Of a stretch of DNA of 37,586 nt, positions 32,785 through 37,586 are shown in pieces. A program made the translations under genes and the position numbers. The DNA lies in the NCBI RefSeq assembly GCF_000282655.1, contig NZ_AKIV01000004.1, forward strand, positions 1-37,586. The letters run 5' to 3'. Each line of letters opens with the position of its first letter. The first letter of the stretch is position 1. Source of the DNA: Polaromonas sp. CF318. GTDB lineage: Bacteria > Pseudomonadota > Gammaproteobacteria > Burkholderiales > Burkholderiaceae_C. A model generated the notes under the pieces. That model was not told where the DNA came from. It was given only the letters and a program-made list of their open reading frames with translations, and did no database searches.

Positions 32785-33453
32785 ATGACCTTCCGACCCA
32801 AGTACATCGCTTTCGACTGCTACGGCACGTTGACCTACTTTCGCATGCACGAGGTGGCGTACGCCATTGTGGGAGACCAGCTGCCGCCCGAGCGCATGCA
32901 GCAGTTCATCAAGGACTTCAGCGCCTACCGGCTCGACGAGGTGATGGGCGACTGGAAGCCTTATGACCAGGTGCTGAAGTCCGCCTGGCAGCGCGTATGC
33001 AAGCGCCACGGCGTGCCCTACCGCGACGAGGACGGCCAGAAGTTCTACGACGCCGTGCCCACCTGGGGCCCGCACACCGACGTGCCTTTTTCGCTCACGC
33101 GCGTGGGCCAGAAGATCCCGCTGGTCATCCTGTCCAACGCCATGAACGAGCAGATCCATTCGAACGTTCGCAAGCTCGAGGCGCCCTTCCACAAGGTCTA
33201 CACCGCCCAGGACGCCGGCGCCTACAAGCCGCGCCTGCAGGCCTTCGAGTACATGCTCGACCAGCTGGGCTGTTCGCCCGACGACATCCTGCATGTGTCC
33301 TCCAGCCCGCGCTACGACCTGATGTCGGCCCACGACATGGGCATCAGGAACAAGGTGTTCGTCAACCGCGGCCACGAGCCAAAACCCAACGAGTTTTACA
33401 GCCACGTGGAGATTCGCGACATCAACGGCCTGCCGGCGCTGGTCGGTCTGTGA
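32785..33453 (+). CDS. HAD-superfamily hydrolase, haloacid dehalogenase type II-like
   Basis: A 222-residue HAD protein. The nucleophile motif is FDCYGTL with Asp11, motif II is LVILSN (Ser117, Asn118), and the motif III Lys is Lys148 in AYKPR. It resembles L-2-haloacid dehalogenases in length and order. However, residues that define dehalogenation differ: Tyr after motif III is Phe154, and the SSNxxD loop reads SSSPRYD (172-178), lacking the Asn and one residue longer. A phosphatase or other hydrolase role is as likely. It begins a plus-strand run ending with the FAD oxidase and may share its operon. Confidence 0.85.
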   Translation: MTFRPKYIAFDCYGTLTYFRMHEVAYAIVGDQLPPERMQQFIKDFSAYRLDEVMGDWKPYDQVLKSAWQRVCKRHGVPYRDEDGQKFYDAVPTWGPHTDVPFSLTRVGQKIPLVILSNAMNEQIHSNVRKLEAPFHKVYTAQDAGAYKPRLQAFEYMLDQLGCSPDDILHVSSSPRYDLMSAHDMGIRNKVFVNRGHEPKPNEFYSHVEIRDINGLPALVGL

Positions 33454-33473
33454 TGGCAAAAGGAACCGTATCC

Positions 33474-33833
33474 ATGAGCAACCTGGCTTTCTTCAAACTC
33501 GACGACCTGGGTCCCGGCCGTGAGAGCGGCCCCTTGCCCGAGCGCCTGCTCGACGGCGATCCGCGCTTCACGAACTGGGACGTGGAACAGACGGCCGATG
33601 GCAAGCTGCGCACCGGCGTGTGGGAAATCACCCCCGGCACCATCCGATCGATCAAGGGCGGTGTCTGGGAGTACTGCCACATCCTCTCCGGCGTCTCGGA
33701 GTTGATTGAGGACGGCAAGGAGCCCATTCGCATCCAGGCCGGCGACAGCTTCGTCATGAAGCCGGACTACGTCGGCAAGTGGCGCTGCATAGAGACCACG
33801 CGCAAGATCTGGATCATCTACGGCAACGCATGA
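33474..33833 (+). CDS. Small cupin protein (EutQ/DUF861-like), copy 1
   Basis: A 119-residue single-cupin protein: WEITPGTIRSIKGGVWEYC, then HILSGVSELIEDG and GDSFVMKPDYVGKW. The fold is DUF861/cupin_3-like, as in EutQ. Only one His (CHILSG) stands where metal-binding cupins have two or three, so it may bind no metal. ATG 33474 is favoured over 33453, since AAAGGA precedes it. It lies 20 nt after the HAD gene, and its stop overlaps the start of a second, similar cupin. Such proteins often accompany amine-oxidising enzymes. The role is unknown. Confidence 0.85.
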   Translation: MSNLAFFKLDDLGPGRESGPLPERLLDGDPRFTNWDVEQTADGKLRTGVWEITPGTIRSIKGGVWEYCHILSGVSELIEDGKEPIRIQAGDSFVMKPDYVGKWRCIETTRKIWIIYGNA

Positions 33834-34222
33834 GCGCATTGACCACCATGACCCCCACGAACACCATGCCCAACAAGCTTCTCGTCACCTTCAAGCTCGA
33901 CCAGCTCGGCGAGCCGCGTGAATACCGGCCGGCCCCCGATCGTGTCATCGAAGGCGACATCGTGTGCCGCAGCTGGGACGTGGACAGCGCCAAGGACGGC
34001 AAGGTCCGCGCCGGCGTGTTCGAGTCGACCCCGGGGGTCAACCGCTCCATCAAGGGCGGCACCTGGGAGTTCTGCCTGATCCTGTCCGGGGTGGCCGAGA
34101 TCACCGAGGACGGCCAGCCCCCGGTGACTTACAGGGCGGGCGATTGCTTCATCATGAAGCCCGGCTACACCGGCACCTGGCGCACGCTTGAAACCGTGCG
34201 CAAGGTCTGGGTCACGGCCTGA
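33830..34222 (+). CDS. Small cupin protein (EutQ/DUF861-like), copy 2
   Basis: A 130-residue cupin clearly duplicated from the preceding gene: VFESTPGVNRSIKGGTWEFC, LILSGVAEITEDG and GDCFIMKPGYTGTW align residue for residue. The His of CHILSG is Leu here, so a metal site is even less likely. It starts with ATGA overlapping the first cupin's stop. The extra N-terminal 12 or so residues (MSALTTMTPTN) are not conserved, and a start at a later Met is possible. The tandem pair may act as a heteromer. Confidence 0.85.
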   Translation: MSALTTMTPTNTMPNKLLVTFKLDQLGEPREYRPAPDRVIEGDIVCRSWDVDSAKDGKVRAGVFESTPGVNRSIKGGTWEFCLILSGVAEITEDGQPPVTYRAGDCFIMKPGYTGTWRTLETVRKVWVTA

Positions 34223-34266
34223 GTGCCCAATTGCCCAATCGCTCGCACCATGGAACAGGACACCTC

Positions 34267-35142
34267 TTGAAAACCGCCGCGATCCAGCCCGGCCGCCAGG
34301 TGAACGATGAGGTGAGCCTCGTCCCCTTTGCCAAGGCTCACCTTGCAGGCGCCCTGAAGCTGTCGCAGGAGATGGGCTGGCCCTACCGCATCGAAGACTG
34401 GGATGTCGCGCTCCAGCTGGGCCAGGGCTTTGTGCTGCAAGACGGCGCCGGCGAGGTGATAGGCACCGCGGCCTGGTGGCCCTACGGCGAGACCCATGCC
34501 TCCGCCGGCATGATCATCGTCGCGAAGGCCGCACAAGGCCGCGGCCATGGCGCCCGGCTGATGGATGCCTTGCTGGCGGCGGCGTATCCGCGCACCGTGA
34601 TCCTGAATTCGACGGTGGAAGGCCTGGCGCTTTATGAGCGTCGCGGGTTTGTGCCCATCGGTGTCATCCATCAGCACCAAGGCATTCCCGCTGAGCGCCA
34701 TGAGGCGCCGCCGCCCGGCCTTGTCAGGGCGATGGAAGCATCGGATTTCGAGGCGGTTGCGCGGCTCGACCGGCAAGCGACGGGCTGGGCGAGGCCGGCG
34801 ATGCTGCAGCGGCTTGCCGAGCTCGGCGACGGTGATGTGCTTTTGCGCGACGGCGTGCCCCGCGGCTACGCGATCTGCCGCCAGTTCGGCCGCGGCCATG
34901 TCATCGGCCCTGTGGTCGCCGAAAACGCGGCCGACGCGCGCGCCCTGATCGGGGCCGCGCTAGCGCGTCTGGGCACCGTGTTCGCGCGCATCGATACCCC
35001 CGCTTCCCCGCAGCTCGGCGAGTGGCTGGAGCGCATCGGTTTGCGGCGTGTCGATACCGCCACTACCATGGCCCTGGGGCCGCAGCGTCCATCCACCGGC
35101 CCGGCGCGCATGTTCGCGCTCGCCAGCCAGTCGTTCAACTAG
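34267..35142 (+). CDS. Double-domain GNAT acetyltransferase (copy B)
   Basis: A 291-residue two-domain GNAT protein, paralogous to 31501-32400: WPYRIEDWDVALQLGQG, acetyl-CoA loop QGRGHGARLMDALL and LYERRGFVPIG in the first half, and ICRQFGRGHVIGPVVAE in the second. I propose the TTG at 34267 as start because AGGA stands 6 nt upstream and the nearest ATG (34250) is out of frame. GTG 34300 is an alternative. It ends 18 nt before the FAD oxidase and is likely in its operon. Confidence 0.82.
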   Translation: MKTAAIQPGRQVNDEVSLVPFAKAHLAGALKLSQEMGWPYRIEDWDVALQLGQGFVLQDGAGEVIGTAAWWPYGETHASAGMIIVAKAAQGRGHGARLMDALLAAAYPRTVILNSTVEGLALYERRGFVPIGVIHQHQGIPAERHEAPPPGLVRAMEASDFEAVARLDRQATGWARPAMLQRLAELGDGDVLLRDGVPRGYAICRQFGRGHVIGPVVAENAADARALIGAALARLGTVFARIDTPASPQLGEWLERIGLRRVDTATTMALGPQRPSTGPARMFALASQSFN

Positions 35143-35160
35143 ACAAGCAACAAAGGCGAT

Positions 35161-36438
35161 ATGAAGCTCACATCCTATTGGCTGGACACATCGGAACCCT
35201 TCAAGAGCGCCGCCCCGGGGCCGGTGCAAGGCAGCTGCGACGTGGCGGTGATCGGCGGCGGCCTGACCGGTTCATCGGCGGCCCTGGCGCTTGCCAAAAA
35301 GGGCGCCCGCGTCGTGCTCCTGGAAGCGGACACGATAGGCAACGCCGCATCCGGCCGCAACGGCGGCATGTGCAACAACGGCTTCGCCCAGGACTACGGC
35401 ATGATGTCGGCCAAACTCGGCACGGACGTCGCCAACCGCCTCTACCGGGCTTTCGACGCCGGGGTCGACCTGGTTGAGCGCCTGGTGGCCGAAGAGAACA
35501 TCGACTGCAGCTTCGCGCGCGTCGGAAAGATCAAGCTGGCGGCCAAACCCGAGCACTACGACAAGCTGCTGCGCAGCCAGGAATTGCTGGCCGCCACGGT
35601 CGATCCCGATACGCACATGGTGAGCCGGGCCGACCTGGCCGGCGAGGTGGGGTCGGACCGCTACTACGGCGGGCTGGTCTACCGCAAGGGCGCCGGCATG
35701 CATGTGGGCCGCTTCGTGCGCGGCCTGGCGGAAGCGGCGGCGCGGCGCGGCGTTGAGTTTCACGAGCACACGCCGATGACGGGCCTCAAGCCCGCGCCCG
35801 GCGGCGGCCATATTGTCGAAACGCCCACGGGACGGCTTCATGCCAAACAGGTTTTCCTGGCGAGCGGAACCTCGCAGACCGGGCCGCTGGGCTGGATACG
35901 GCGCAGGATCGTGCCAGTAGGCGCATTTATCATCGTCACCGAGCCCCTGCCGGCCGCGACGCTCGACAAACTCCTGCCGCGACGCAGGATGTCGGTCGAC
36001 ACGAAAAACCTGGTCAACTACTTCCGCACCACGCCCGACAACCGGCTGCTCTTCGGCGGGCGCGCCCGCTTCGCTGTCTCCAATCCCGCTTCCGACGAAA
36101 AAAGCGGCGCCATCCTGCGCGCCGCGCTGCACGAGGTGTTTCCCGAACTCCGAAGCGCGCGCATCGACTATTGCTGGGGCGGCATGGTCGACATGACGCG
36201 CGACCGGCTGCCGCGCGCCGGCGAGCGCAAGGGCATTTATTACTCCATGGGCTACAGCGGCCACGGCACCCAGATGTCGACTTTGATGGGAAGCATCATG
36301 GCCGAGGTCATGGACGGCCGCACCGACCTCAATCCCTGGAAAGACTTCACCTGGCCGGCCATCCCGGGCCACTTCGGCCCTCCCTGGTTCCTGCCGCTGG
36401 TGGGGGCCTACTACCGGCTCAAGGACAAAGTGTCCTGA
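35161..36438 (+). CDS. FAD-dependent amine oxidase (PuuB/DAO family)
   Basis: A 425-residue flavoprotein of the DAO superfamily. The FAD motif is CDVAVIGGGLTGSSAALALA (about 25-44), followed by LLEADTIGNAASGRNGG, a sequence characteristic of the gamma-glutamylputrescine oxidase (PuuB/PauB) group. The C-terminal GYSGHGTQMSTLMGSIMAE closes the FAD site. It probably oxidises an amine or N-substituted amino acid to an aldehyde and ammonia with H2O2. The neighbouring small cupins fit a polyamine or related pathway, but there is no glutamylpolyamine synthetase or aldehyde dehydrogenase here. Confidence 0.9.
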   Translation: MKLTSYWLDTSEPFKSAAPGPVQGSCDVAVIGGGLTGSSAALALAKKGARVVLLEADTIGNAASGRNGGMCNNGFAQDYGMMSAKLGTDVANRLYRAFDAGVDLVERLVAEENIDCSFARVGKIKLAAKPEHYDKLLRSQELLAATVDPDTHMVSRADLAGEVGSDRYYGGLVYRKGAGMHVGRFVRGLAEAAARRGVEFHEHTPMTGLKPAPGGGHIVETPTGRLHAKQVFLASGTSQTGPLGWIRRRIVPVGAFIIVTEPLPAATLDKLLPRRRMSVDTKNLVNYFRTTPDNRLLFGGRARFAVSNPASDEKSGAILRAALHEVFPELRSARIDYCWGGMVDMTRDRLPRAGERKGIYYSMGYSGHGTQMSTLMGSIMAEVMDGRTDLNPWKDFTWPAIPGHFGPPWFLPLVGAYYRLKDKVS

Positions 36439-36683
36439 ATCCTCTCCGGCCCCTCCTGCGCCACGGCTCGGGCGGCGAGCTGGCCCGGCTGGTGCTGGCC
36501 CAGCTGTTCCTCAATGCCTGCGTGACCGGTACGCGGATGGCCGCGCCGCTGCAGGCGCTGCGCCTGGGCCATGGCGAGACCGCGGTGGGATTGCTGATCG
36601 GCGCGGCGGGCGTCTTCTGGGCTGCGGGGTTGGTGGCGGCTGCGGGTGTGAGGCTGGCGGCCGGGCTCAGGCCGCCACGTTGA
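36438..36683 (+). pseudogene. Remnant of an MFS transporter gene
   Basis: In the frame starting at 36438 the translation reads ELARLVLAQLFLNACVTG, then RMAAPLQALRLGHGETAVG. This is a typical first membrane segment of a Burkholderiales MFS transporter. After about 55 residues it jumps to a C-terminal-like hydrophobic end (VFWAAGLVAAAGVRLAAGLR) and stops. Some 300 residues are missing, and there is no ribosome site or good start codon. It looks like an internal deletion. The preceding open frame in the same phase overlaps the oxidase gene and is not coding. Confidence 0.55.
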
Positions 36684-36760
36684 TGACAGCAGCTTTCAAA
36701 CCCGGTCCGGCTGCGCCGCGACGAGCATCAGCGGATACCTGCGCTGGTCGCTGGAATTGG

Positions 36761-37586
36761 CTAGAAATCCGCCACCTTGCCCCAAGCCGACGCGTTGAAC
36801 CGCGCAGGGTCGAAAGGCTTGGGATCGAAGATCGGTTGGGCCCCCGACACGATGTCGGCGATCAGGTGGCCCGCGCCGGGGCCGATGCCGAAACCGTGGC
36901 CCGAGAAACCCGCGGCCAGGATGAGGCCGGGAACCTGCGGCAGTTCCCCGATACCGGGCACGCCGTCGGGCGTGCTGTCGATGTAGCCCGCCCAGGTATT
37001 CGCGATGCGGGCTTCGCGCAGCGCAGGCAGCAGGTCGAGGGCACGGCGATGGATTTCGCGCACGCCCGCGGGATCGGGCTTGGGGTCGAGGATGCGCGCA
37101 CGCTCCATGGGGGTGGGCGCGTCCAGCTTCCATCGCGCGCGGGTTTCATGGCCCCAGCGTATGCCTTCCAGGCCGCCGGGAAACACGTTGCGCCAGCGCT
37201 TGGCGAACATGGGGATGAACTGCGGCGCAAAGCGCAGCAGCTGCGGCGTGGGGTCGGCGCGCCCCCGGCCGCTGATGGCCAGCACGTAGTGGCCGTCGGG
37301 GCGCCGGGTGATGGCGACGCGCGGGCTGATTAACGCCGCCGGCAGCTGCTGCGCCACCGGCGACAGGCGCACGATGGACTGGCGTATCGTGGCGAGCGGA
37401 AACTGCACGTCGAGCTGGTTGCAAAACGACGATGCCCACGCACCGCCCGCCATCACCGCGGTGCGGGTTTTGATGGTCCCGGCCTCGGTCACGACGCCGC
37501 TGAGCCGGCCGCCCTCCATCTCGATGCCGCGTGCGGCGCAGTTCTGGTGGACGGTGCCGCCGAGTTTCATGAGTGCGGCTGGCACC
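36761..37586 (-). CDS. DAO-family FAD oxidoreductase, partial (5' end outside window)
   Basis: At least 275 residues of the C-terminal part of a D-amino-acid-dehydrogenase-like flavoprotein; the FAD-binding N-terminus lies beyond the right edge. Seen are AVMAGGAWASSFCNQL, the substrate-domain stretch RPDGHYVLAISGRG, and the closing FAD motif LILAAGFSGHGFGIGPGAGHLIADI. It is a different branch from the oxidase at 35161. It converges on that gene. The GTG at 37585 is not taken as a true start since conserved sequence should precede it. Substrate unknown, probably an amino acid. Confidence 0.85.
   Translation of the reverse strand, partial: VPAALMKLGGTVHQNCAARGIEMEGGRLSGVVTEAGTIKTRTAVMAGGAWASSFCNQLDVQFPLATIRQSIVRLSPVAQQLPAALISPRVAITRRPDGHYVLAISGRGRADPTPQLLRFAPQFIPMFAKRWRNVFPGGLEGIRWGHETRARWKLDAPTPMERARILDPKPDPAGVREIHRRALDLLPALREARIANTWAGYIDSTPDGVPGIGELPQVPGLILAAGFSGHGFGIGPGAGHLIADIVSGAQPIFDPKPFDPARFNASAWGKVADF

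Noticed and set aside
33453..33473. Upstream ATG giving the first cupin seven extra residues and overlap with the HAD stop
   Set aside because: The ATG at 33474 has the better-placed AAAGGA, and the extra residues are not shared with the second cupin.

Overview
This window looks like chromosome or large-replicon sequence from a GC-rich betaproteobacterium, most likely Burkholderiales/Comamonadaceae (Polaromonas- or Variovorax-like). The reasons are the GC-rich third positions, the Nag-type salicylate/gentisate genes, the HAAT-type ABC transporter placed behind a catabolic operon, and an intergenic palindromic element of a kind I associate with this family. The taxonomic call is inference. I see no rRNA, tRNA, CRISPR array, insertion sequence or replication origin.

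Layout. (1) 0.1-6.0 kb is a periplasmic copper-handling region: two closely related cupredoxins, a His/Cys-rich exported peptide, a small exported protein, an outer-membrane TolC-type lipoprotein, a Tat-exported multicopper oxidase, a DUF411 protein and a CusF-like copper-binding protein. No RND pump, P-type ATPase or metal regulator is present here. (2) 6.1-10.9 kb is an accessory cluster controlled by a divergent TetR regulator: a thioredoxin-reductase-like flavoprotein, an epoxide-hydrolase-like alpha/beta hydrolase, a SAM methyltransferase, an SDR and an ICMT-type membrane methyltransferase. (3) 11.0-21.9 kb is a catabolic operon. A NahR/NagR-like LysR gene is divergent from the reductase, gentisate dioxygenase, fumarylpyruvate hydrolase, Rieske oxygenase alpha and beta subunits and ferredoxin. 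These are followed by a complete branched-chain-amino-acid-type ABC importer. Together they predict uptake of salicylate or a relative, 5-hydroxylation to gentisate, ring cleavage and hydrolysis. The maleylpyruvate isomerase is missing. A second, stand-alone substrate-binding protein follows at 22.0 kb.

(4) 23.2-26.6 kb holds an AraC regulator divergent from an MFS exporter and a CurA-type NADPH reductase. A decayed C-terminal piece of a similar reductase lies at 11.05-11.18 kb. (5) 26.7-31.3 kb, on the minus strand, carries an M20 amidohydrolase coupled to a minimal AraC protein, an Lrp/AsnC regulator, a class III aminotransferase with a striking hairpin against its start codon, and a GhrA-type hydroxyacid dehydrogenase. 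(6) 31.5-36.4 kb is a divergent amine-metabolism-like module: two paralogous double-GNAT proteins, a HAD type II protein lacking dehalogenase residues, tandem duplicated small cupins, and a PuuB-like FAD amine oxidase. (7) The right edge has a remnant of an MFS gene and a DAO-family oxidase cut by the window end.

The strongest candidates for something undescribed are the amine-oxidase/cupin/HAD/GNAT module, the rearranged salicylate-gentisate-ABC operon, and the RNA hairpin at the aminotransferase start.
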